From an uncultured Actinoplanes sp. (GTDB lineage Bacteria > Actinomycetota > Actinomycetes > Mycobacteriales > Micromonosporaceae): DNA of 6,438 nt. The position numbers were made by a program, and so were the translations under genes. A model generated the notes under the pieces. The model was not told the DNA's origin. It searched no databases and saw only the letters and a list, made by a program, of their open reading frames with translations. Shown here one piece after another: positions 1-4,279 of this stretch (position 1 is its first letter; each line of letters opens with the position of its first letter). The stretch covers positions 1-6,438 of the forward strand of contig CAKUMG010000350.1 in NCBI GenBank assembly GCA_934667465.1, written 5' to 3'.

Positions 1-312
1 GAGCAGGATGGCCTGCAGCGGCGTGTAGCGGGCCTTGACGAGGTGGCCGGCGTCGCGGGTGGTGCCGGTGTCGGCGGGGTCGGCGGGCAGCCGGTCGGGC
101 AGCGCCACGACCAGCGCGTACCCGCCGGTGCCGAGCCCCATGACCAGCGCGCCGACGTTGAGCAGCACGCGGTCGCCGATCTCCGGCTCTCCGGTCAGCT
201 CCGGGTAGGCGAGCGCCTTGAGCAGGCCGTCGTCGGTGGCGACCTCCAGCTCGATGGCGCCGCGCCACCGCCGGCGTACCGAAGAAACCGTCCCTGACCG
301 CCAGCGCACCAT
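1..312 (-). CDS. DUF3866 family protein, N-terminal 104 residues (runs off window)
   Basis: An open frame without stops runs from ATG at 312-310 to the window edge, giving 104 codons. It begins MVRWRSGTVSSVRRRWRGAI and continues with ALAYPELTGEPEIGDRVLLN (33-52), GLGTGGYALVVALPDRLP (59-76) and GHLVKARYTPLQ (89-100). I recognise this pattern as the start of the actinobacterial DUF3866 family, whose biochemical function is unknown to me. No signal peptide or membrane segment is visible in this part. It lies 10 nt downstream of the CDF transporter stop on the same strand, so co-transcription is likely. However, no Shine-Dalgarno sequence precedes the ATG, and a TAGGGT hexamer ends 7 nt before it, suggesting a leaderless transcript of its own. 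Family membership is recalled from sequence, not searched; the C-terminal part lies outside the window. Confidence 0.8.
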   Translation of the reverse strand, partial: MVRWRSGTVSSVRRRWRGAIELEVATDDGLLKALAYPELTGEPEIGDRVLLNVGALVMGLGTGGYALVVALPDRLPADPADTGTTRDAGHLVKARYTPLQAILL

Positions 313-319
313 GGCCGCG

Positions 320-325
320 ACCCTA
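320..325 (-). promoter_or_regulatory. Candidate -10 element TAGGGT for leaderless DUF3866 gene
   Basis: On the minus strand TAGGGT (325 to 320) is followed by 7 nt and then the ATG at 312. This matches the actinobacterial TAnnnT -10 hexamer placed so that transcription would begin at the start codon. Its first three bases are the TAG stop codon of the CDF transporter gene. No -35 match was found. This is inferred from spacing only. Confidence 0.45.
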
Positions 326-1297
326 CAGATCGGCACCGCCGTCGGTGTGGTTGCGTCCCGCGGTGCCGCGTGTCGGGTCGAGGAAGACGTGGCGGATCAT
401 CGGGTAGCGGGCCCGCAGCCGGCGTTCGGCCTCGTCGGAGGCCGCCTCGATCTGCGCGCCGGTGACCGCGTCGTCGAAGTCGACCTTGGCCGCGACCAGG
501 ATGTCGCCGGGGCCGAGCTGCATGGTCAGCAGGGTCGGCACCGCGGTCACCACGGGGATCGACGCGAGGTCCCCGGCGATGGCGGTGTGCATGGCGCGCG
601 GCACGGCCCGCCCGACCAGCAGCGAGACGTTGCTGCGGGCCAGGATGAACGCGACCACGAGCAGCAGCAGGCCGATCAGCACCGACGCGATGCCGTCCCA
701 GACCTCGTCGCCGGTCAGCTGCACGCCGAGGATGCCGAGTGCGGCCAGGACCAGGCCGATGAGCGCGGCGGAGTCCTCGAAGTAGACCGCCTTGACCGTC
801 GTGTCGGGGGTGAGGCGCAGGAAACGGTACGGGGTGATGCCCCAGCGCCTCGATTCGCCGGCCACCTGCCGCTTGGCGCGCAGGAACGACGTGCCCTCGG
901 CCACGAACGACACGGCGAGCACGATGTAGGACAGCAGGTAGTCGCCGCTGTGCGCGCCGTTCAGGATCGTCGCGACGCCGTGGTAGATGGAGAAGCCGGC
1001 CCCGCCGACGAACGTGAACAGGGCGGCGATGAACGCCCAGACGAAGCTCTCCTTGCCGTACCCGAAGGGGTGACGGTCGTCGGCCGGTTTCGCGCCGCGG
1101 CGCAGGGCCACGAACAGGAACACCTCGGTCACGGTGTCGGCCAGCGAGTGGGCGGCCTCGGACAGCATGGCGGCGGAGCCGGAGAGCACGCCGGCGACCA
1201 GCTTCGCGGCGGCGATCACCAGGTTGGCGGCGCCGGCCACGACGACGGTGCCGACGCTTTCGTTGCCCTGCTCGGCGTTCTTCTGATCAGTGGACAC
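323..1297 (-). CDS. Cation diffusion facilitator (CDF) family metal transporter, ZnT9-like
   Basis: The gene encodes a 324-residue membrane transporter of the cation diffusion facilitator family, which export divalent metals such as Zn2+ by proton exchange. About six hydrophobic segments are visible: roughly 16-38, 42-64, 86-112, 120-141, 172-192 and 199-222. A cytoplasmic C-terminal domain follows (about 230-310). The diagnostic HxxxD site in TM2 is present (H50-S-L-A-D54, within SEAAHSLADTVTEV). The corresponding TM5 site reads V171-Y-F-E-D175: the Asp is kept but the usual His is Val, as I recall for the ZnT9/SLC30A9-like branch. HPFGYGK (76-82) and WDGIASVLIG (200-209) also fit the family. 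The start is GTG at 1297-1295, with AAGGGGA (1316-1310) 12 nt upstream as a somewhat distant ribosome site. The metal specificity cannot be read from sequence. It is divergent from pafB and probably co-transcribed with DUF3866. Confidence 0.93.
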   Translation of the reverse strand: MSTDQKNAEQGNESVGTVVVAGAANLVIAAAKLVAGVLSGSAAMLSEAAHSLADTVTEVFLFVALRRGAKPADDRHPFGYGKESFVWAFIAALFTFVGGAGFSIYHGVATILNGAHSGDYLLSYIVLAVSFVAEGTSFLRAKRQVAGESRRWGITPYRFLRLTPDTTVKAVYFEDSAALIGLVLAALGILGVQLTGDEVWDGIASVLIGLLLLVVAFILARSNVSLLVGRAVPRAMHTAIAGDLASIPVVTAVPTLLTMQLGPGDILVAAKVDFDDAVTGAQIEAASDEAERRLRARYPMIRHVFLDPTRGTAGRNHTDGGADL

Positions 1298-1331
1298 GGC
1301 CGGGTGACTTCCCCTTGCACGGTACAGATAA

Positions 1332-1369
1332 CCCGCCGCGGCCTGTGCATGACGTCATGATCCGGCGGG
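1332..1369. promoter_or_regulatory. 12-bp palindrome and flanking inverted repeat in the divergent promoter region
   Basis: CATGACGTCATG (1348-1359) is a perfect 12-bp palindrome with TGACGTCA at its core. It lies inside a second inverted repeat, CCCGCCG (1332-1338) and CGGCGGG (1363-1369), whose centre is shifted 3 bp from the palindrome. With a -10 at 1375-1380, the palindrome covers the -35 position of the pafB promoter, as expected for an operator. It could equally control the CDF gene, whose start is about 50 bp away. The binding protein is unknown, and the flanking GC-rich arms may be chance in DNA of this composition. Confidence 0.45.
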
Positions 1370-1374
1370 GCTGC

Positions 1375-1380
1375 TAGCGT
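1375..1380 (+). promoter_or_regulatory. Candidate -10 element TAGCGT for leaderless pafB
   Basis: TAGCGT fits the TAnnnT -10 pattern and is followed by 8 nt and then the GTG at 1389. Transcription would start at or next to the start codon. No Shine-Dalgarno sequence lies at normal distance from that GTG, which supports a leaderless reading. The RecA-independent (PafBC-type) -26 motif is not present at the right spacing, so there is no sequence sign of autoregulation by PafBC here. Confidence 0.5.
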
Positions 1381-1388
1381 TGCACCTC

Positions 1389-2384
1389 GTGTCGCGCACT
1401 CGTACCGAGCGCCTGGTTAACCTGGTGATCTGCCTCCTCTCGACGCGACGGTTCCTGACCGCCGCGCAGATCGCCGCGACCGTGCCCGGTTACGAGCACG
1501 ATCCGGAGGATCCTAAGGACCACGACGCGTTCCAGCGCAAGTTCGAGCGCGACAAGGCCGAGCTGCGCGAGCTGGGCGTGCCGCTGGAGACGGGCACCGA
1601 CAGCGCATTCGACACCGAGCATGGCTACCGCATCGCGCACCGGGAATACGCGCTGCCCGACATCCCCCTGGAGCCGGACGAGGCCGCCGCCGTGGGCATC
1701 GCCGCCCGGCTGTGGCAGCACGCAGGCCTGGCCGCGGCCGCGTCGTCCGGGCTGGCCAAGCTGCGCGCCGCCGGCATCGAGGTGGACCCGCAGGCCACGC
1801 TCGGCGTCGAGCCGGTGGTGACCGTCGACCCGGCGTTCGGGCCGCTGACCGCCGCGGCGCGCGCCCGCCGGGCCGTCACGTTCTCCTACCGGGTGCCCGA
1901 GCGCGACGAGCCCGCCGTGCGCCGGGTCCAGCCCTGGGGCGTGGTGTGCTGGCAGGGCCGCTGGTACGTGGTCGGCCACGACCGTGACCGGGAGGCGACC
2001 CGCTGCTTCCGGCTGTCCCGGATCGTCGGCGGCGTGCGTGCGACCGGCGCCGAGGGCGCGTTCGTCCCGCCCGACAACGAGGACCTGATCAGCCATGTCG
2101 CCCGGTTCAACGGGCCGGTCAGCCGCGACCGGCGGGCCACCGTCACGGTGCGGCCCGGCCGGGCGGCGGGCCTGCGGCGGATGGCGGCGCAGAGCGTGCC
2201 GGGCCCGGACGGCGACTGCCTGACCATCGCCTACTCCGACGTCGACTGGCTGGCCGCGCGGCTGGTCGGCTACGGCGCCGACGTGCGTGCCGACGGCCCG
2301 CCCGAGCTGCGTGAGGCCGTCATCCAGCAGCTCAAAGAGGTCGTTGCTCGTTACGAGCCCACGGTTGCGGAGGCCTCGTCATGA
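1389..2384 (+). CDS. pafB: PafB, WYL-domain transcriptional regulator subunit of PafBC
   Basis: The gene encodes a 331-residue cytoplasmic DNA-binding protein. It is one half of the PafBC complex, which in mycobacteria activates the LexA/RecA-independent DNA-damage response by adapting RNA polymerase to promoters with a -26 element. The N-terminal winged helix-turn-helix (about 1-85) holds the PafB-typical TERLVNLVICLLSTRRFLTA (6-25) and AFQRKFERDKAELRELGVPL (47-66). A linker region leads to the WYL domain, with the core GRWYVVGHDRDREATRCFRL at 190-209. A C-terminal domain (about 240-331) ends in GADVRADGPPEL, which PafC shares in similar form. I chose GTG at 1389 (MSRTRTERLVN) over TTG at 1380 because homologues start this way and a TAnnnT hexamer sits 8 nt before it. 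The stop overlaps the ATG of a 29-codon ORF. PafA, the Pup ligase gene often nearby, is not in the window. Confidence 0.95.
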   Translation: MSRTRTERLVNLVICLLSTRRFLTAAQIAATVPGYEHDPEDPKDHDAFQRKFERDKAELRELGVPLETGTDSAFDTEHGYRIAHREYALPDIPLEPDEAAAVGIAARLWQHAGLAAAASSGLAKLRAAGIEVDPQATLGVEPVVTVDPAFGPLTAAARARRAVTFSYRVPERDEPAVRRVQPWGVVCWQGRWYVVGHDRDREATRCFRLSRIVGGVRATGAEGAFVPPDNEDLISHVARFNGPVSRDRRATVTVRPGRAAGLRRMAAQSVPGPDGDCLTIAYSDVDWLAARLVGYGADVRADGPPELREAVIQQLKEVVARYEPTVAEASS

Positions 2385-2470
2385 ACGACTGCACCGAGCG
2401 GCAGGTCGCCGCGTCTGACGACGGCCTCGTAGGCGAGGGCCAGGAGTGCATGACCAGGTGGACAGCGTGA
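2381..2470 (+). CDS. 29-codon bridge ORF linking pafB and pafC
   Basis: A short ORF runs from ATG 2381 to TGA 2468-2470 and encodes MNDCTERQVA... ending MTRWTA (29 residues). Three features suggest it is translated. GGAGG (2369-2373) lies 7 nt before the ATG. The ATG overlaps the pafB stop as ATGA (2381-2384). Its own stop overlaps the preferred pafC start as TGATG (2468-2472). The three ORFs use three different frames, so ribosomes could pass from pafB through this ORF into pafC. The peptide shows no recognisable domain; it has two cysteines (C4 and C23) and no membrane segment. It is probably a coupling leader rather than a functional protein. Alternatively it is a PafC N-terminal extension broken by a 1-nt error or mutation, since one added base would join the two frames. 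Confidence 0.45.
   Translation: MNDCTERQVAASDDGLVGEGQECMTRWTA
2456..2461 (+). promoter_or_regulatory. Ribosome binding site deciding the pafC start
   Basis: AGGTGG ends 8 nt before ATG 2470. This supports ATG 2470 as the pafC start over the in-frame GTG codons at 2446, 2458 and 2467. The site lies inside the 29-codon bridge ORF, so ribosomes terminating at 2470 would be close to it for reinitiation. Confidence 0.5.
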
Positions 2471-3453
2471 TGCCGCAGCAGCGCCAGCCGGCGGGCCGCA
2501 CGTCGGGGGACCGGCTGGGGCGGCTGCTCAACCTGGTGCCGTACCTGCTCGCCCGGCCCGGCATCGAGGTCGCCGAGGCCGCCGCCGACTTCCGGATCAG
2601 CGAGAAGCAGCTGCGCGAGGACCTGGAGCTGCTCTGGGTCTGCGGGCTGCCCGGCTACGGCCCCGGCGACCTGATCGACATGGCGCTCGACGGCGACCGG
2701 GTCACGATCACCTACGACGCGGGGATCGACCGGCCGCTGCGGCTCAACCCGGACGAGGCGCTCGCCCTGGTGGTGGCGCTGCGGATGCTCGCCGAGACGC
2801 CCGGGATCGGCTCGCGGGACGCGATCGAGCGGGCCCTGGCGAAGATCGAGAGCGCGGCCGGCGACCTGGCCGACGCGCCCGTGGCGGTGCGGCTGCCGGC
2901 GGGCACCGAGCGCCTCGACGCGATCCGGGGGATCGTGGAGCGGCGGCACGCGCTGCGGATCACCTACTACACGGCCGCGCGCGACGAGACCACCGAGCGG
3001 ATCGTCGACCCGATGCGGGTGCTCATGGTCGGCAACCGCGGCTACCTGGAGGCGTGGTGCCGCCGGGTGGAGGCCGTCCGGCTGTTCCGGCTGGACCGCA
3101 TCGACGCGTGGACCGAGCTGGAGGAGCCCGCCGCGCCGCCGGCCCGGGCCGTGCCGCACGACGTCAGCGACGGGATCTTCTCGCCCTCGGCCGAGCTGCC
3201 GCTGGTCACCGCCCGGGTCGGGCGGGGAAGCCGGTGGATCACCGAGTACTACCCGTGCGAGGAGGTCAGCCGGGACGGCGACCGGTGGCTCGTCACGATG
3301 CGGGTCACCGACCTGGGCTGGGCGCAGCGGCTGCTGCTCGGGCTCGGCCCGGACGTGACGGTGCTGGGGCCGCCCGAGCTCGTCGACCGCATCCGCGACC
3401 ACGCCGCCGCCGCGCTGGAGGCGTACGCGTCGCCCGCTCCGCCGACTCCGTAG
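2470..3453 (+). CDS. pafC: PafC, WYL-domain transcriptional regulator subunit of PafBC
   Basis: The gene encodes a 327-residue paralogue of PafB that pairs with it to form the PafBC DNA-damage response activator. The N-terminal winged helix-turn-helix (about 13-80) contains DRLGRLLNLVPYLLARPG (14-31) and ISEKQLREDLELLWVCGLPG (43-62), both typical of PafC. YDAGIDRPLRLNPDEALAL follows as the start of the linker region. The WYL-type core is degenerate, reading GNRGYLEAWC (188-197) where PafB has GRWYVV, then VRLFRLDRI. The C-terminal region carries GPDVTVLGPPEL, echoing PafB, which fits an old tandem duplication. Some other actinobacteria have the two fused in one chain. ATG 2470 was chosen from the spaced AGGTGG site and the TGATG overlap with the bridge ORF. 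The TAG stop forms the first half of a TAGAGT hexamer that may start transcription of the next gene. Confidence 0.95.
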   Translation: MPQQRQPAGRTSGDRLGRLLNLVPYLLARPGIEVAEAAADFRISEKQLREDLELLWVCGLPGYGPGDLIDMALDGDRVTITYDAGIDRPLRLNPDEALALVVALRMLAETPGIGSRDAIERALAKIESAAGDLADAPVAVRLPAGTERLDAIRGIVERRHALRITYYTAARDETTERIVDPMRVLMVGNRGYLEAWCRRVEAVRLFRLDRIDAWTELEEPAAPPARAVPHDVSDGIFSPSAELPLVTARVGRGSRWITEYYPCEEVSRDGDRWLVTMRVTDLGWAQRLLLGLGPDVTVLGPPELVDRIRDHAAAALEAYASPAPPTP

Positions 3454-3456
3454 AGT
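3451..3456 (+). promoter_or_regulatory. Candidate -10 element TAGAGT for the 95-aa membrane protein gene
   Basis: TAGAGT fits TAnnnT and ends 7 nt before ATG 3464, the geometry of a leaderless start. Its TAG is the pafC stop codon. No Shine-Dalgarno sequence lies in the short gap. No good -35 was found in the end of pafC. Confidence 0.5.
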
Positions 3457-3463
3457 GTCCGGC

Positions 3464-3751
3464 ATGGTCAAGTGGATTGTGATCGCCGCGGTGGTGCTGG
3501 GTCTGGTGATCCTCGCGGTCGCTGCGATGTCCGTGGTGCGACGCCTGCCGAACTTCGACCGCGCGATGCGCCGGCTGATGCGGCGCCAGGAGGAGGCGCT
3601 GCGGCTGCAGGGCGACGCCGAGCGGCTCCAGGCGACCGTCGAGGCCCTGCAGCGCAAGGCCGAGGTCGCGAACGAGCAGGTCGCCGTGATCAAGGCGGGG
3701 CGCGGCGAATTGGGGAAACACTCCTTACAGAAGACCGCCGGCCCGTGGTAG
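3464..3751 (+). CDS. Small single-pass membrane protein with coiled coil, function unknown
   Basis: The gene encodes a 95-residue protein of no family I recognise. Residues 4-25 are strongly hydrophobic (WIVIAAVVLGLVILAVAAMS), forming one membrane segment. They are followed by a positive stretch with R26, R27, R33, R36, R37, R40 and R41, so the C-terminal part should be cytoplasmic. Residues 38-76 form a regular heptad pattern with L38, A45, A52, V59, A66 and V73 in one register and L48, L55, L62, A69 and I76 in the other, predicting a coiled coil. Its position between pafC and tatA, and its anchor-plus-helix layout, recall TatA/TatB-like proteins, but the FG hinge is missing, so I do not call it a Tat component. 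ATG 3464 is preferred to GTG 3455 because of the TAnnnT spacing. Residue 88 uses the rare codon TTA, and the last dozen or so codons overlap a possible tatA promoter. Confidence 0.8.
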   Translation: MVKWIVIAAVVLGLVILAVAAMSVVRRLPNFDRAMRRLMRRQEEALRLQGDAERLQATVEALQRKAEVANEQVAVIKAGRGELGKHSLQKTAGPW

Positions 3752-3754
3752 TTT
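3724..3754 (+). promoter_or_regulatory. Candidate upstream tatA promoter
   Basis: TAGTTT (3749-3754) is a TAnnnT hexamer, with CTTACA (3724-3729) 19 nt upstream matching four of six TTGACA bases. The DNA here is visibly richer in A and T than the surrounding genes. The TAG of the hexamer is the stop codon of the 95-aa protein gene. A transcript from here would carry a leader of roughly 115 nt before tatA containing the inverted repeat at 3791-3853. The spacer is slightly long, so this is a candidate only. Confidence 0.35.
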
Positions 3755-3790
3755 GCGGCTGAATTTCGCTCGCGTAAATGACAAACAGAT

Positions 3791-3853
3791 AGGTGCGGGA
3801 GGGCACACTCCCAGGAACCACACGTACGATGGACCCCGCACAGTCCCGCACCT
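3791..3853. promoter_or_regulatory. Perfect 10-bp inverted repeat with a competing hairpin, upstream of tatA
   Basis: AGGTGCGGGA (3791-3800) and TCCCGCACCT (3844-3853) are exact reverse complements separated by 43 nt. A second short stem, GGGAG (3797-3801) with CTCCC (3808-3812) and a 6-nt loop, uses part of the same left arm, so the two foldings exclude each other. TACGAT (3825-3830), a TAnnnT hexamer with GGCACA (3802-3807) 17 nt upstream, lies between the long arms. The structure could be an RNA leader switch if transcription starts upstream, or a pair of DNA half-sites around a promoter. No known riboswitch was recognised. Confidence 0.45.
3802..3830 (+). promoter_or_regulatory. Candidate proximal tatA promoter
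   Basis: TACGAT (3825-3830) matches the TAnnnT -10 pattern. GGCACA (3802-3807), 17 nt upstream, keeps the ACA of a -35 box. Transcription would begin near 3837 and give a leader of about 40 nt that includes the tatA ribosome site. Both elements lie between the arms of the 10-bp inverted repeat. Confidence 0.35.
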
Positions 3854-3866
3854 GATCCAATCGACT

Positions 3867-3870
3867 GGAG
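3867..3870 (+). promoter_or_regulatory. tatA ribosome binding site
   Basis: GGAG, within CTGGAG, ends 7 nt before ATG 3878. tatA therefore has a normal leadered start, unlike several of its neighbours. Confidence 0.7.
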
Positions 3871-3877
3871 TCACCCC

Positions 3878-4273
3878 ATGGGCGCCCTCAAGCCATGGCA
3901 CATCGCCATCTTCGTCGTCGTGCTCGTGCTGCTCTTCGGCGCGAAGCGTCTGCCCGACGCGGCCCGCTCCCTCGGCCGGTCGCTGCGGATCATCAAGGCC
4001 GAGACCAAGGGCCTGGTGGACGACAACAACGTCGCCGACAAGGCCGAGGCCCAGCACGGTCACCAGCCGCTGCAGGGCGAGGTCCAGCAGGGTTATGTCG
4101 CCCCGCCCGGCTACCAGCAGCAGCCGCCGCCCGCGGGCTACCAGCAGCCGCAGCCCGGCTATCAGCAGCCCCCGGCCGGCTACCAGCAGCCGCAGGCCCA
4201 GCCCTACGCGCAGCCCGCGCAGCCGCCGGCCCAGGAATACGTCAACCCGGTGCAGCAGTCGAAGGACCGCTGA
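3878..4273 (+). CDS. tatA: TatA, twin-arginine translocase pore-forming subunit
   Basis: The gene encodes a 131-residue TatA, the subunit that multimerises around TatC to let folded proteins with twin-arginine signal peptides cross the cytoplasmic membrane. The layout is classical. There is a short N-terminus with a PWH motif (6-8), one membrane helix (about 8-20), and the FGAKRLPD hinge (20-27). An amphipathic helix follows, [19 protein letters not shown] (28-46). The tail (about 60-131) is long and rich in Gln, Pro and Tyr, with four GYQQ units starting at residues 78, 87, 94 and 101. This makes the protein longer than the roughly 80-90 residues common for TatA. No tatB is in the window; in actinobacteria it usually lies elsewhere. 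tatC follows 6 nt after the stop, so the two are surely co-transcribed. Confidence 0.97.
   Translation: MGALKPWHIAIFVVVLVLLFGAKRLPDAARSLGRSLRIIKAETKGLVDDNNVADKAEAQHGHQPLQGEVQQGYVAPPGYQQQPPPAGYQQPQPGYQQPPAGYQQPQAQPYAQPAQPPAQEYVNPVQQSKDR
4109..4210 (+). repeat. GYQQ tandem repeat coding region in the tatA tail
   Basis: The frame encodes four GYQQ units starting at 4109, 4136, 4157 and 4178, separated by Pro/Ala/Gln spacers of 3 to 5 residues. The DNA repeats GGCTACCAGCAGCC-like units with small changes (one TAT among the TAC codons). Such repeats readily vary in copy number between strains. The encoded segment is expected to be disordered and cytoplasmic. Confidence 0.75.
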
Positions 4274-4279
4274 TCCACC

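Noticed and set aside
1284..1306. Possible PafBC-type (RecA-NDp) promoter motif TGATCAGTG
   Set aside because: Seven of nine positions fit TTGTCRGTG, but no TAnnnT lies 8 nt downstream, and the site is inside the CDF coding region.
218..1360. 380-codon open frame on the plus strand opposite the CDF gene
   Set aside because: It is rich in Arg, Gly, Asp and Gln with no family motif, and the minus strand encodes an unmistakable CDF transporter across almost all of it.
1380..1388. TTG 1380 as the pafB start
   Set aside because: It adds only three residues, overlaps the -10-like hexamer, and the homologue-like N-terminus begins at GTG 1389.
2446..2469. GTG 2446 as the pafC start
   Set aside because: ATG 2470 has AGGTGG at good spacing and a stop/start overlap; the extra residues HDQVDSV show no PafC-like pattern.
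3455..3463. GTG 3455 as the start of the 95-aa protein
   Set aside because: It lies inside the TAGAGT hexamer and adds only three residues; ATG 3464 follows directly with the membrane segment.
2332..3693. Long minus-strand open frame opposite pafC and the 95-aa gene
   Set aside because: Low-complexity Arg/Pro/His-rich product typical of antisense frames in high-GC DNA; pafC on the plus strand explains the region.
3464..3751. The small membrane protein as a TatB or second TatA
   Set aside because: It has one membrane helix and a following helix, but no FG-containing hinge and no N-terminal polar residue pattern of TatA/TatB.
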